Source: Neopusillimonas maritima
Lineage (GTDB): Bacteria; Pseudomonadota; Gammaproteobacteria; Burkholderiales; Burkholderiaceae_B
Direction: 5' to 3' (one strand)
Length of the DNA: 64,000 bases
NCBI RefSeq assembly: GCF_040930455.2
Contig: NZ_CP170494.1
In this document: piece after piece, positions 23,624-33,035 of the stretch
Layout: every line of letters begins with the position of its first letter
Numbering within the stretch: the first letter of the stretch is position 1
Position numbers and translations under genes: made by a program
Notes under the pieces: generated by a model
The model's database searches: none
What the model was told of the DNA's origin: nothing
Seen by the model: the letters and a program-made list of their open reading frames with translations, nothing else

Positions 23624-25189
23624 ATGTCTGCATTTAACTGGGCGGGGTCGATATTAATGATGGCGCTACCGCTGGCGTACTTGTTGGCGGCATTGATTGT
23701 GAGTATTCAGCCTACATCGGCTGCGCGGCGTTTAAGCGGCCGTATTGTGTATTTGGCCGGTGCGGCAGGGTTTGCCGTTCTGGTCTTGCGACTTTTACCC
23801 GGTGCGGGCGACATCACTTTTGCCTGGCTGTCGCCGTCGAAGGTGGGCGCCGTCATGTTGGCGCTGGTGGGTTTTATTGGCGTGATTCTGCACCACTTCA
23901 GTGAACGCTATCTCGACGGCGAACCCAGGCGGCAACACTACGATGTCACCCTGTTGCTTACGTTAACCAGTGTGGCCACGGTGCTCATCAGCGATCACCT
24001 TTTGGTTGTCTTGCTGGGTTGGACCGCCATCAGTTTATGCCTGCACGGTTTATTAACCTTCTACCCCAATCGGCCCCGTGCAGCCTTGGCGGCACATAAG
24101 AAATTTCTGTTTGCGCGCGTTGCCGAGCTGGCCTTGCTGGCCGCGTTCATTATTCTTCGCATCGAGCACGGCACCTGGTCGGTCAGTGAGATTGTTGCGC
24201 GCTATCCTGTGGCAGACATGGGTCTGGAGCTGCACATTGCCGCGGTACTCATTGCCTTTGCAGCACTGATTAAATGCGCGCAGTTGCCCACACACGGCTG
24301 GCTTATGCAAGTGGTTGAAGCGCCCACACCGATTTCGGCGTTGCTTCATGCCGGCATTGTGAACCTGGGTGGGTATCTGCTCATGCTGTTTGGCCCGGTG
24401 TGGCTGCAATCAGGGCCGGCGCAATGGTTGATTCTGCTGGTTGCGGGCGCCACTGCAGTCATTGCGGCGCTAAGTATGGCAATGCGTGTCAGCGTGAAAG
24501 TGAAACTGGCCTGGTCAACCTGCGCGCAAATGGCGCTCATGCTCATTGAATGCGCACTTGGCCTGTTCGAGCTGGCGCTGCTGCATTTGGTTGCACACTC
24601 TTGCTACAAAGCCTATTCCTTCCTCAGCGCAAACACGACTACCCAGGTTTGGCGGTGTGTCTGGCTGGCGCCACCGGCCCCCCCCACCCGCACAACGTGG
24701 ATGCTGTCGGCCATCGTGGCCATTGCCATCACCGGGGTGGCGGCCGTGCTAAGCAACAAGTTAGCCCTTATCAGCCCCTGGCTGTTTATGGCTGCCGCCC
24801 TTACGGCTGTTCTGGCCGAGCAAGGCAGTGCGCGCGTGCGTCGCGATATGGCTTTCTTCATTCCTCTGGCTATCGGTATTGTCGCGTTTTATACGGTACT
24901 GAAGAGTGGAGCCGGTTACCTGCTTGGCGACGTGCCAGCCGCTGCGCGGCCGGTTGCCGACATCTGGGTCAGTTTGCTGGTCGTGATGTTGTTTATCGGT
25001 CATATCATGTTGCGCCACGTGCCCGGCAATGTCGTGTCGCGTCGCCTCGCCCGACGCCTGTACGCCGGGTTCTATCTGGATGAATGGGCCACCTACACAA
25101 CGCTCGCCATCTGGCCACTGCGCTTCCCCACGCAACGTTATCCCGTCGCAACTGACCATGCCGCCCCCTTTAAGAGTTCCTCATCATGA
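23624..25189 (+). CDS. dabB: DabB, proton-conducting membrane subunit of the DAB inorganic-carbon transporter
   Basis: A 521-residue membrane protein of the NuoL/MrpA proton-pumping family with about 13 hydrophobic segments. The discontinuous helix region HGWLMQVVEAPTPISALLHAGIVNLGGYLLMLFGP is the family's hallmark, and the conserved Lys in AHKKFLFARVAEL is present. In DAB complexes this subunit couples ion flow to CO2 hydration by DabA. No other Nuo or Mrp genes are adjacent, and the stop overlaps the dabA start by four bases, so it is DabB rather than a complex I subunit. Confidence 0.9.
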   Translation: MSAFNWAGSILMMALPLAYLLAALIVSIQPTSAARRLSGRIVYLAGAAGFAVLVLRLLPGAGDITFAWLSPSKVGAVMLALVGFIGVILHHFSERYLDGEPRRQHYDVTLLLTLTSVATVLISDHLLVVLLGWTAISLCLHGLLTFYPNRPRAALAAHKKFLFARVAELALLAAFIILRIEHGTWSVSEIVARYPVADMGLELHIAAVLIAFAALIKCAQLPTHGWLMQVVEAPTPISALLHAGIVNLGGYLLMLFGPVWLQSGPAQWLILLVAGATAVIAALSMAMRVSVKVKLAWSTCAQMALMLIECALGLFELALLHLVAHSCYKAYSFLSANTTTQVWRCVWLAPPAPPTRTTWMLSAIVAIAITGVAAVLSNKLALISPWLFMAAALTAVLAEQGSARVRRDMAFFIPLAIGIVAFYTVLKSGAGYLLGDVPAAARPVADIWVSLLVVMLFIGHIMLRHVPGNVVSRRLARRLYAGFYLDEWATYTTLAIWPLRFPTQRYPVATDHAAPFKSSSS

Positions 25190-27603
25190 ATACCATTGTG
25201 GATGCCCCTGAATCGCTGAAAGCCGGCACTTATCAACAGGCGGTCGCTGACGCCTGTGGTCGGATCGCCCCTAACTGGCCATTGGATCGCCTGATTGCGG
25301 TAAACCCCTGGTGGACACTGCGCAACCGCACAATGCCCGACACCGCCGCGTTATTGGGCGCGCTGTCGGGCGCGCGCATGCTCATGCCCACCGACTATTT
25401 TGAGGAACGCCGGCAAAAAGAAATTCAAAGCCGCCATTTGCAGCAAGCCGCCCGGTTACTGAGCCTTGACGTTAACGAATCGGACCTGCTCGATCATCTG
25501 CGGCAAAAAACATCACCCCGGCGGTGGATGAACGTGACGAGCTGGATGGACCGCCTGCAAGGAGTCGCGCACCGCATGAGTTGGCAAGATGAAACCGTGC
25601 ACCAGATGAGCCAAACCTGCGCCATGGTTTTTCAAACAGCCGAGCGTAATGTACAGAATCAAACATCGACGTTTGATCTTTATCACACGTGGCTGGAAAC
25701 CATTCAGCATGACAGCGGCCTGGAAATTCTGATGGGTGAACAGGGTTTGCTCGACATCTTCAAAACCCTGCCACGCGATTACAACACCCTCATCGACTTT
25801 GCACTGCATGACCTTGCCGCCGGTTCCCGGCACGTTCCGGAATATCTGCATGCGTTATTGCTCGACATTAATGGCTGGGCCAGTTGGGTTGCCTACCAGG
25901 AGTGGCAACAACAATTACAAGGCAACGTCCACTTTTCCTTAATGCCCCAACTTTTGGCCGTGAGGCTGGCTTGGGAGTGGGTGTTATGGCGCCATTGCGC
26001 CCTTAACCATCGGGAACTGCAGCCAAAGCTTCGCGACTATTGGAGCGAACAATGGCCAACGCTGCCCACATTAATCGCTGCGCATGCGGAACAACAGCGC
26101 CTGCGCTGGTGCTGGCAACTGGCCAACGAGCTGGCTTATGGAGAGTCATTGTGCACACAGCTGCGCAAGACTCCTCCTGCACCCAGGCAGACACCCGTGC
26201 AGTTACAAGCGATATTCTGCATTGATGTTCGGTCGGAACCCATGCGCGCGGCGCTGGAAGCGCAAAGTGACGCAATTCAAACAAAAGGATTCGCCGGCTT
26301 CTTCGGCTTGCCCATTGCGGTGAACGAGCTGGGGTCCGACTGTTATGAGCCCAACCTCCCCGGCCTATTGGCACCTCAAATCCAAGTCAGAAACGCGGCG
26401 CTCAATGGCGCAAACTTAGCCAAAAAAAGAAACCGGCAGGCACGATTAAGCACCATGAGCGATGGCCCGGCCTCCACGTTCAGCCTGGTTGAAAGCCTGG
26501 GTTTGGGCTATGCATTAAAACTGGCCCGCGATACTTTCTTCCCCCCACGCATCGACCACGCAGGACACCTGCAACCGCCCCGCACCGGTTGGTTGCTGGA
26601 GCGCGCCGGCACGCCACTGAGCGCTGAGGATACGGCTGAAATGCTCAGTCGAATACTTCGCGCCATCGGCTTGACGAGTCATTTCGCCCCCACTGTTTTA
26701 CTGGTGGGTCACGGTAGTACGACCCGTAACAATGCCCATGCAGCGAGCCTGAACTGCGGCGCATGCGGTGGCCAATCTGGGCTGACCAATGCCCAAATAC
26801 TGGCCGATCTGCTCAATACACCGATGCTGCGGGAACACTTGGCGGGACTGGGTATTGCCATTCCGGAAAAAACGCAGTTTGTGCCCGCTTTGCACAACAC
26901 CGTCACCGACGACATTGATTACCCCGAAAACCTGTTGCCCGATACACTCACGACCTGGCTGACAGAAGCTTGTAAGCTGGCCCGACGGCGCCGCGCACCT
27001 GCATTGGGATTGAAAACCATGGATGACGCCCAACTCCACCGCGCCCTGGAGCGACGCGCCCGTGATTGGTCTGAACTCAGGCCCGAATGGGGGCTGGCCA
27101 ACAATGCCGCTTTCATCGTTGCGCCGCGGTCGGCCACGCGTCATCTTGATTTGCAAGGAAGAAGTTTTCTGCATGATTACGATTGGCGTGAAGATCCAAA
27201 CAGTGCGGTGCTGGAACAAATCATGACCGCCCCCATGGTGGTGACACAATGGATCAACATGCAGTATTACGCGTCGGTAGTCGATAACCTTCATTACGGT
27301 AGCGGCAATAAAATGCTGCACAACGTTGTGGGGGGGCACATCGGTGTCTTCGAGGGAAACGGGGGGGATTTGCGTATTGGATTACCCATGCAATCACTAC
27401 ACGACGGGCAAAGCCGGCGACATGAACCATTAAGGCTTCAGGTGTATATCGCCGCGCCGGAATCGGCCATTTTTGCCATTTACCAGCGTCATGAAACGAT
27501 TAAAAACCTGATAGATAATCAATGGCTTACGCTGTTCGGCTGGCAACCCGAGAGCGGGCAAATCAGGCAACTGTTTTTAGATCATTGGCGTAATGTAGAA
27601 TAA
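25186..27603 (+). CDS. dabA: DabA (DUF2309), carbonic-anhydrase-like subunit
   Basis: An 805-residue soluble protein. Zinc ligands are visible: C345 and D347 in QAIFCIDVRSEP, and H509 and C524 in LLVGHGSTTRNNAHAASLNCGACGG. The 15-residue H-to-C spacing equals that in the characterised Halothiobacillus DabA. The enzyme hydrates CO2 unidirectionally at the inner face of DabB, accumulating bicarbonate. Pairing with dabB confirms the role. No carboxysome or RuBisCO genes are in view, so the bicarbonate may feed PEP carboxylase (ppc is about 22 kb away) and other carboxylations in a heterotroph. Confidence 0.93.
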   Translation: MNTIVDAPESLKAGTYQQAVADACGRIAPNWPLDRLIAVNPWWTLRNRTMPDTAALLGALSGARMLMPTDYFEERRQKEIQSRHLQQAARLLSLDVNESDLLDHLRQKTSPRRWMNVTSWMDRLQGVAHRMSWQDETVHQMSQTCAMVFQTAERNVQNQTSTFDLYHTWLETIQHDSGLEILMGEQGLLDIFKTLPRDYNTLIDFALHDLAAGSRHVPEYLHALLLDINGWASWVAYQEWQQQLQGNVHFSLMPQLLAVRLAWEWVLWRHCALNHRELQPKLRDYWSEQWPTLPTLIAAHAEQQRLRWCWQLANELAYGESLCTQLRKTPPAPRQTPVQLQAIFCIDVRSEPMRAALEAQSDAIQTKGFAGFFGLPIAVNELGSDCYEPNLPGLLAPQIQVRNAALNGANLAKKRNRQARLSTMSDGPASTFSLVESLGLGYALKLARDTFFPPRIDHAGHLQPPRTGWLLERAGTPLSAEDTAEMLSRILRAIGLTSHFAPTVLLVGHGSTTRNNAHAASLNCGACGGQSGLTNAQILADLLNTPMLREHLAGLGIAIPEKTQFVPALHNTVTDDIDYPENLLPDTLTTWLTEACKLARRRRAPALGLKTMDDAQLHRALERRARDWSELRPEWGLANNAAFIVAPRSATRHLDLQGRSFLHDYDWREDPNSAVLEQIMTAPMVVTQWINMQYYASVVDNLHYGSGNKMLHNVVGGHIGVFEGNGGDLRIGLPMQSLHDGQSRRHEPLRLQVYIAAPESAIFAIYQRHETIKNLIDNQWLTLFGWQPESGQIRQLFLDHWRNVE

Positions 27604-27605
27604 AC

Positions 27606-27622
27606 TGGTTAAGTCTTAACCA
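27606..27622. promoter_or_regulatory. Perfect 17-base palindrome after dabA
   Basis: TGGTTAAG and CTTAACCA flank a single central T, two bases after the dabA stop and 62 bases before the araC-family start. With no T-run it is a poor terminator and could instead be an operator for the AraC-type gene. Confidence 0.35.
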
Positions 27623-27684
27623 ACTGAATTATTCAACCTTACCGCACCAGTTGTATCGGCGCGCCCTGTTCTACGGAGGCTCGC

Positions 27685-28686
27685 ATGGAACCGTTTCAAA
27701 AAGAACCCGAACTGGTCGGCCGTCTGGCCGCACATCGCCTGTTTCATTCCTGCGACCTCGATGAAACACGAGATACTGTCGGGCGTATTTTCAAGCCGCA
27801 CGAACTCAGCGTGCGCGGCAAACGTCAAAAGCTGGACGCGGAAATGGACCACATCGCGCTGGGCGGCGCCTCTATCAACCGCCTGCGTTATGGTGCCAAC
27901 GTCACCATTGAACCGGAATCGCTCGACAATTTCCTGCTGGTTCAAATGCCCATGGCGGGCCAGGCCAATATCCGCTGCGGCAACGAGAAAATCCTTTCCA
28001 CACCCAGTATGGCTTCGGTGTTGACGCCTTCCTTGCCGGTTCACATGCAATGGCAAGGTGTGTGCGACCAGCTTATTGTAAAAATTGAACGAGCCGTGCT
28101 GGAAGCGGCCTGTGCCGCCGCGCTGGGGCACCCGATTTCCAAACCCATTGAGTTTCAACTGGGTATGAACCTGACCCACGGCGGCGGCCTGGCATGGCAA
28201 GAGCTGGTTGCGTTTCTCACCACCAGTCAGTTTATTCACGGTGCCGGCCGCCAAAACCTCGTAACCAGCCAACTGGAACAATTGCTGGCCACTACCCTGC
28301 TGGAACGACACCCGCACAATTATGCCGAGGCGTTGTTGAGTCCGGCCCCCACGCCGGACCTGCCTTATATTCGCCGGGCCGAGGAGTACATACTGGCCCA
28401 CTGTCGCGAACCCATTACCATGCAAGATTTAGCGCAGCATGCACATATCAGCACGCGGAGCCTTTATAAAGGGTTCCAAGCATACCGCGGCATCAGCCCC
28501 ATGGGGTTCGTCCGCAAGGTTAGACTGCAAAAAGTACGTGAAACATTGCTTCAGGCACGCCACGCCGGGCAACCCGTTAGCGTCACCCAAGTGGCGCTTG
28601 AGTGGGGGTTCGGCCACTTGGGTCACTTTACGCAAGCCTATCGAAAGCAATTCAATGAGCTGCCTTCACAAACCTTGCGGGGTTAG
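27685..28686 (+). CDS. AraC family regulator (AraC_binding_2 type)
   Basis: A 333-residue activator. An N-terminal AraC_binding_2-like sensor domain covers residues 25-200 (DHIALGGASINRLRYGANVTIEPESLDNFLLVQMP). The C-terminal double helix-turn-helix covers 230-330 (EPITMQDLAQHAHISTRSLYKGFQAYRGISPMGFVRKVRL ... VTQVALEWGFGHLGHFTQAYRKQF). Relatives control aromatic and alkane degradation genes. Its 3' end overlaps the convergent FMO gene by 35 bases. The FMO/SDR/MaoC cluster is the most likely target; dabBA upstream is a less likely one. Confidence 0.87.
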   Translation: MEPFQKEPELVGRLAAHRLFHSCDLDETRDTVGRIFKPHELSVRGKRQKLDAEMDHIALGGASINRLRYGANVTIEPESLDNFLLVQMPMAGQANIRCGNEKILSTPSMASVLTPSLPVHMQWQGVCDQLIVKIERAVLEAACAAALGHPISKPIEFQLGMNLTHGGGLAWQELVAFLTTSQFIHGAGRQNLVTSQLEQLLATTLLERHPHNYAEALLSPAPTPDLPYIRRAEEYILAHCREPITMQDLAQHAHISTRSLYKGFQAYRGISPMGFVRKVRLQKVRETLLQARHAGQPVSVTQVALEWGFGHLGHFTQAYRKQFNELPSQTLRG

Positions 28687-30172
28687 CCTGCGCTTTTTTT
28701 TGGCGCTCCAGCAGTTTATGCGTCACCATTCGGTAGTTGCGCGCGTTCACCGGTAACAGCCACTGTTTGAAACGGGTGAAGGGACCCACGTTAATGCCAA
28801 TTTCATCCAGCATTTCATCCACGTTATGCATGGAGAACGGAATAATGTTGGTCCCACGTGCATGCTTGCCTTCGGTTCGTTCCTCCATCCACTTAAGACG
28901 ACGGCGTACATGTTCGCGACGCTCTTCCAACGGCGGCAGGTTAAGCCCGCCCATTAAATGGGCGGCGATCCACAACGCCGCCACCTCGGTGCTTAATGGG
29001 CTATAGAACGACGAGTTATAGCCGCAGAAATGCAGGCGTTTTACCGTTAATGGCAGAATCTGGCGATACAACTCGAAATTCCCCCGCTCATCGGTGATTT
29101 CATCTTGAACCGACTGCGGCAAAAAAGGCACAACCTGCTTGAAGCCGGTACCGCAGACCACCAAGTCGGCCGGGACCGTACGCCCATCGCTTAGCGTAGC
29201 AACCGGTTTGCCGTCGCGAGCGCCTAAAGAAGTAATTTCACATTCACGGGCAACTTCGGTTGTACCGGCAATCACCTGTTCATAAAGCTCATCGGTCGAC
29301 AAGCTGACCGTGCTCCGGGCAATGCGGTCGAACGTACCCTCAGGCACTAAACCCAGTTTGTCGAGCTTCAACTGCTTGGTGGCCACTTTCTGCAACGAGC
29401 CGATCATGCTGTCGCGCACGCCTCGGCCCGGGCCATGCAAAAAGCGCTCAAATCCTTTGACTTCAATGTAAGGAAACAAAGCTTCGCCCATACGCGTCAG
29501 CATCAAGTACTTGTAGTTCAATACATTCATGATTTTGCGCGGCATTTTCCAGAGCAGTTCGCGCGCAATCACTTTGGTTGACGCCGCTACCTCACCGATA
29601 GCGGCAGCCACATCACACGATGATTTACCGTAGCCCACCACCAAGACATCTTTGCCGCGCGCCTCTTCAATATGATTGAATTCCGAAGTTGCACACAACC
29701 GCCCGCCGGCTGCCTTAAACTCGTCCACCCCGGGATACGGAGGAATAAAGGGCTCGGAAAAAATACCATTGGCCACAACCAGATGTTCAAACTGATAATC
29801 CGATTCCAGCCCCGAACGGGTACTACGCGCTTTAATGTGCCACCCTTTCTCACCTTCAGGCTCGGCCAGCAACACTTCAGTATTCAAGTGGATGCGACGC
29901 TCCAGATCGAAATGTTTGGCAAAAGCCGCCAAATAGCGTTGCACCTGTTCACCCGTAGGCCATTCAGGATACTCGGCGGGCATCGGGAAGTCTGACAAGA
30001 AATACGTATCTTTATTGTTTTGCGTGCGTAACCCGGGATACCGGCGCGTGGCACTCCACACCCCTCCCACATCGGGCGCTTTCTCGAACACGGTCACGTC
30101 GTGTCCAAACTGGGTAAGAACTTTTGCTGCTGACAAGCCGGCAAAACCGGCACCAATGATCGCTATTTTCAT
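28652..30172 (-). CDS. Flavin-containing monooxygenase (Baeyer-Villiger/FMO class)
   Basis: A 506-residue flavoprotein. The FAD motif is KIAIIGAGFAGLSAAKVL at the N-terminus and the NADPH motif DVLVVGYGKSSCDVAAAIG in the middle. The region where class B enzymes have FxGxxxHxxxW/P reads CATSEFNHIEE, so the fingerprint is degenerate, and VCGTGFKQ stands for the late ATG-type motif. Such enzymes insert oxygen into ketones or oxidise N and S. ATG 30172 has GGAG upstream. It is the last gene of a leftward MaoC-SDR-FMO cluster. Confidence 0.85.
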   Translation of the reverse strand: MKIAIIGAGFAGLSAAKVLTQFGHDVTVFEKAPDVGGVWSATRRYPGLRTQNNKDTYFLSDFPMPAEYPEWPTGEQVQRYLAAFAKHFDLERRIHLNTEVLLAEPEGEKGWHIKARSTRSGLESDYQFEHLVVANGIFSEPFIPPYPGVDEFKAAGGRLCATSEFNHIEEARGKDVLVVGYGKSSCDVAAAIGEVAASTKVIARELLWKMPRKIMNVLNYKYLMLTRMGEALFPYIEVKGFERFLHGPGRGVRDSMIGSLQKVATKQLKLDKLGLVPEGTFDRIARSTVSLSTDELYEQVIAGTTEVARECEITSLGARDGKPVATLSDGRTVPADLVVCGTGFKQVVPFLPQSVQDEITDERGNFELYRQILPLTVKRLHFCGYNSSFYSPLSTEVAALWIAAHLMGGLNLPPLEERREHVRRRLKWMEERTEGKHARGTNIIPFSMHNVDEMLDEIGINVGPFTRFKQWLLPVNARNYRMVTHKLLERQKKAQANPARFVKAAH

Positions 30173-30185
30173 GGCTTAACTCCGG

Positions 30186-30974
30186 TTATTCACAAAGACG
30201 GGGAATGGCGGGAACCGCCTGCTCCGGCCCCATTGCGCTGTAGCCTCCATCAACGGCCAGGTCGGTTCCGGTGATGAAAGAAGCGTTGGACGAACACAGA
30301 AACACCACCCCCTGCGCAATCTCGGCTGGATCCCCCACCCGGCCCAACAAGTGGAACGGCGCAGCAACGCGATCGGTTTTCGCGCGATCACCGCCCGTGA
30401 GTTCGTCCATAATGCGCGACCATGTCCAACCCGGGGAAACCGAATTCACGCGAATCCGGTCTTGAGCCAGATCCATGGCCATATTGCGTGTTAACTGCGC
30501 AATGGCAGCTTTGGTTACGGGGTAAAGCCAACGCCCGGTTTGCGCGACCTTGGCGCTAATACTGCTGAAATTCACAATGGCCCCGCCACCGCGCTGGATC
30601 ATATGCGGGCGGCAGGCCTTCATCATCATGACCGAACCCACCACGTTCACGTCATAGCTTTGATGCCAATCATCGCGGCTCGCCTCAATGCCGTCGTCAA
30701 CATAACTGCACGCTAGGTTCACCAGAAAATCAACACCGCCGAACTGGGCGACGGCTTCGTTTACACACGACGCAATTTGAGTGTCGTCGGAAAGATCTGT
30801 ATTAACGAACAAGGCGCGCGCACCCAGCTTGTCTGCGACCCGGGCGCCCCCTTCTTCGTCGATATCGGCAATAACCACCGCAGCGCCACGGTCGTGAAAA
30901 GCCTGCGCTACAGCAGCCCCAATAAGCGTTGCACCGCCGGTGACAATGGCCACCTTCTCTTGCATGTCCTGCAT
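30186..30974 (-). CDS. Short-chain dehydrogenase/reductase
   Basis: A 262-residue SDR with the cofactor motif VAIVTGGATLIGAAVA (TGxxxxIG), acidic VIADID after strand 2 (NAD preference), NLACSY in place of NAG, active-site Ser in IVNFSSISAKVA and Y-x-x-x-K in WLYPVTKAAIAQL, and the C-terminal VDGGYSAM. It is a good candidate for an alcohol/ketone interconversion feeding or following the FMO 13 bases downstream. The start at 30974 has AGGAGA upstream. Confidence 0.88.
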   Translation of the reverse strand: MQDMQEKVAIVTGGATLIGAAVAQAFHDRGAAVVIADIDEEGGARVADKLGARALFVNTDLSDDTQIASCVNEAVAQFGGVDFLVNLACSYVDDGIEASRDDWHQSYDVNVVGSVMMMKACRPHMIQRGGGAIVNFSSISAKVAQTGRWLYPVTKAAIAQLTRNMAMDLAQDRIRVNSVSPGWTWSRIMDELTGGDRAKTDRVAAPFHLLGRVGDPAEIAQGVVFLCSSNASFITGTDLAVDGGYSAMGPEQAVPAIPRLCE

Positions 30975-31129
30975 GATTTGTCTCCTGTCAATTTTGAGTT
31001 GCTTTATAGATATTTGACAGAAGCATTATGGGAACAGGGCCGCACCGCGCACTATCCCTCAGGCGCAGACCGTTATCCCGAAAGTGCAATCGCTTGTGTT
31101 TGATACACAACCGGCTAAATGCAGCCGGC

Positions 31130-31561
31130 TTATAAAATGCGCGCCGTGGGCATGACTAACGCATCACCGTCGATCACCACCTTTCCCTTCACCGTGCACA
31201 CCGTGCTAAGCAATACCCGGCGCTTCTCGGGAAATAGTTCTTTCACCGTGACGGTGGCATGCACGGTTTCTCCGGGCCGCACAGGCGCCTTGAACTGCAA
31301 ATTTTGATTCAGGTAAATTGTGCCGGGCCCGGGCATACGCCCGGCAATGGCAGCTGAAATCACACTGGCGGTAAGCATCCCATGCGCAATACGCCCCTTG
31401 AACGGCGTAGTTTGGGCAAACTCTTCATTCAGATGCACCGCGTTGTTGTCGCCCGACGCACCGGCAAACAATACGATATCGGCTTCAGTAATGGTTTTTG
31501 CGAAAGTGGCTGTATCGCCGATTGAAAGATCTTCAAAATCATAACCGTTCAGTTCATTCAT
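31130..31561 (-). CDS. MaoC-like (R)-specific enoyl-CoA hydratase
   Basis: A 143-residue hot-dog fold protein. The catalytic Asp and His lie in AGASGDNNAVHLNEEFAQTTPFKGRIAHGMLTASVIS, the standard hydratase-2 motif. It hydrates trans-2-enoyl-CoA. It is the first gene of the leftward cluster, 155 bases ahead of the SDR; a CCGGCT/AGCCGG hairpin lies just after its stop (31109-31126). Together with SDR and FMO it suggests breakdown of a ketone- or acyl-CoA-type substrate. Confidence 0.87.
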   Translation of the reverse strand: MNELNGYDFEDLSIGDTATFAKTITEADIVLFAGASGDNNAVHLNEEFAQTTPFKGRIAHGMLTASVISAAIAGRMPGPGTIYLNQNLQFKAPVRPGETVHATVTVKELFPEKRRVLLSTVCTVKGKVVIDGDALVMPTARIL

Positions 31562-31738
31562 TTTGTGCCCTTTAGTTGAATTACGCCTGCTTGCGTGAAA
31601 TCAAGCATACGATGGACACGCATCGCCCACAATCAGGTTTTAACCCCTACAAGCGGCACCAATGAAGGGTATGCACGCGTTGACACATACCCTCATCCCT
31701 TGGAAAATTGCGCAAAAAGCCAAGGAACGCTCGTGAAA

Positions 31739-33010
31739 ATGCATACCCATATCTCAGCCGGCGGCGCGACGCCAACCGGTTTGTCATATAAGCCCCTCTC
31801 TTTCACTGAACTTATCTTCACCCTTGGCCTTGCGTTATGCTTGCTGCTTTGGCCGGGCATGAGCGCAGCAAAAAAAAATAGCACGACGGTTGAGCCCGAC
31901 CACTTGAAAACGGTTTCAGAACAGTTTTTCGACGAGCAAAAACTGGCTTCTTTGCTGGTTCAGGTGCGTATTAACGGCGAACCGGTTTTTTCGCATGCCC
32001 AAGGGCAGGCCATGCCGAATGTACCGGCAACGACAGACGGCCATTTCCGTAACGGTGCAGTAGCCATTGCCTATATGGCGGCCACCTTGCTGCAGTTGGC
32101 CGAGCAAGGTCTTATCAACCTCGACACGCCTATTATCAAATGGCTGCCGCATTTACCTTATGCCGACAAAGTAACGCCCCGAATGTTGTCGAACATGACA
32201 TCGGGCTATCCCGATTACGTTGCCGATGCAGAGTTTATAGAAGCCTTCTACGACGATCCGTTCCGTAACTGGACGAACGCAGAAAGAATCAATATCAGTA
32301 TCGACACCACTCGCGTGTTCGAGCCAGGTAAAAATTGGGACTACTCGCACGCCGGCTACGTTATTCTGGCCGAGGTAATGGAGGCGGCAACCAAAAAACC
32401 ATTGAAACAGCTTATTCAGGAAAACATCCTTGAGCCGTTGAATCTCAAGCAAACGCTTTCCATCGACACACCCTATATTCCCGACCCGGTCATCCATGCC
32501 TACAGTGCGGAACGTGGCATTTATGAAGACGCCACATTCTGGAATCCCTCATGGACACTTCCTGAAGGCGCGGTGCAAGTGACCACAATCGATGACATGG
32601 CGCGCAGCTTCGATACCCTGGTTGGGAAAACCGGCTTCTTAAGCGAGCCGATGCGCCGACAAATGATTGCTCCCACCTTAGTCGGTTTTGGTGCCCCACT
32701 GGAAGGCTGCCGCTCCTGTCACACCATGAGCCGCAATTTTTACTACGGATTGGGGGTTTTCATGTCGCGCGACTGGGTATTTCAATCCCCGCTTTTCGGC
32801 GGCTACTCTTCCATGGTCGCCACCTTACCTGCCGACCGCTCGCCTACCGGTGAGCGCATCACCATTGCGGTCGCCACCACGGCTCAGGAAGAAGCCTTTA
32901 CTGATTGGACTGAAGACCTGCAAAACCTTGCCGACTCGCTTACCCGGCTGATTGCGGTGGAAATTGTGCCTGACAACGGCCTTGCCCCATCGCGCCATGG
33001 GTCTGAATAA
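31739..33010 (+). CDS. Beta-lactamase/penicillin-binding-fold protein lacking the catalytic residues
   Basis: About 423 residues with a hydrophobic export segment at residues 20-45 (TELIFTLGLALCLLLWPGMSAA). The fold is that of class C beta-lactamase/DD-peptidase proteins: after GHFRNGAVAIAYMAATLLQLAEQG come LINLDTPIIKWLP and WDYSHAGYVILAEVME. The nucleophile motif S-x-x-K is replaced by A-V-A-I, and Y-S-N by Y-S-H; the KTG-like loop near PLFGGYSSMVA is also unusual. It should therefore not hydrolyse beta-lactams. A periplasmic binding or scaffold function is possible. It lies 25 bases upstream of a TpsB-type transporter and may be co-transcribed with it. Confidence 0.7.
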   Translation: MHTHISAGGATPTGLSYKPLSFTELIFTLGLALCLLLWPGMSAAKKNSTTVEPDHLKTVSEQFFDEQKLASLLVQVRINGEPVFSHAQGQAMPNVPATTDGHFRNGAVAIAYMAATLLQLAEQGLINLDTPIIKWLPHLPYADKVTPRMLSNMTSGYPDYVADAEFIEAFYDDPFRNWTNAERINISIDTTRVFEPGKNWDYSHAGYVILAEVMEAATKKPLKQLIQENILEPLNLKQTLSIDTPYIPDPVIHAYSAERGIYEDATFWNPSWTLPEGAVQVTTIDDMARSFDTLVGKTGFLSEPMRRQMIAPTLVGFGAPLEGCRSCHTMSRNFYYGLGVFMSRDWVFQSPLFGGYSSMVATLPADRSPTGERITIAVATTAQEEAFTDWTEDLQNLADSLTRLIAVEIVPDNGLAPSRHGSE

Positions 33011-33035
33011 ACACTAGGTCGTTCAAATTGATGTG

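Noticed and set aside
23624..25189. Complex I subunit NuoL or Mrp antiporter subunit
   Set aside because: No nuo or mrp neighbours, and the gene overlaps dabA.
31739..33010. Beta-lactam resistance gene
   Set aside because: The S-x-x-K nucleophile motif is absent, so hydrolysis of beta-lactams is not expected.
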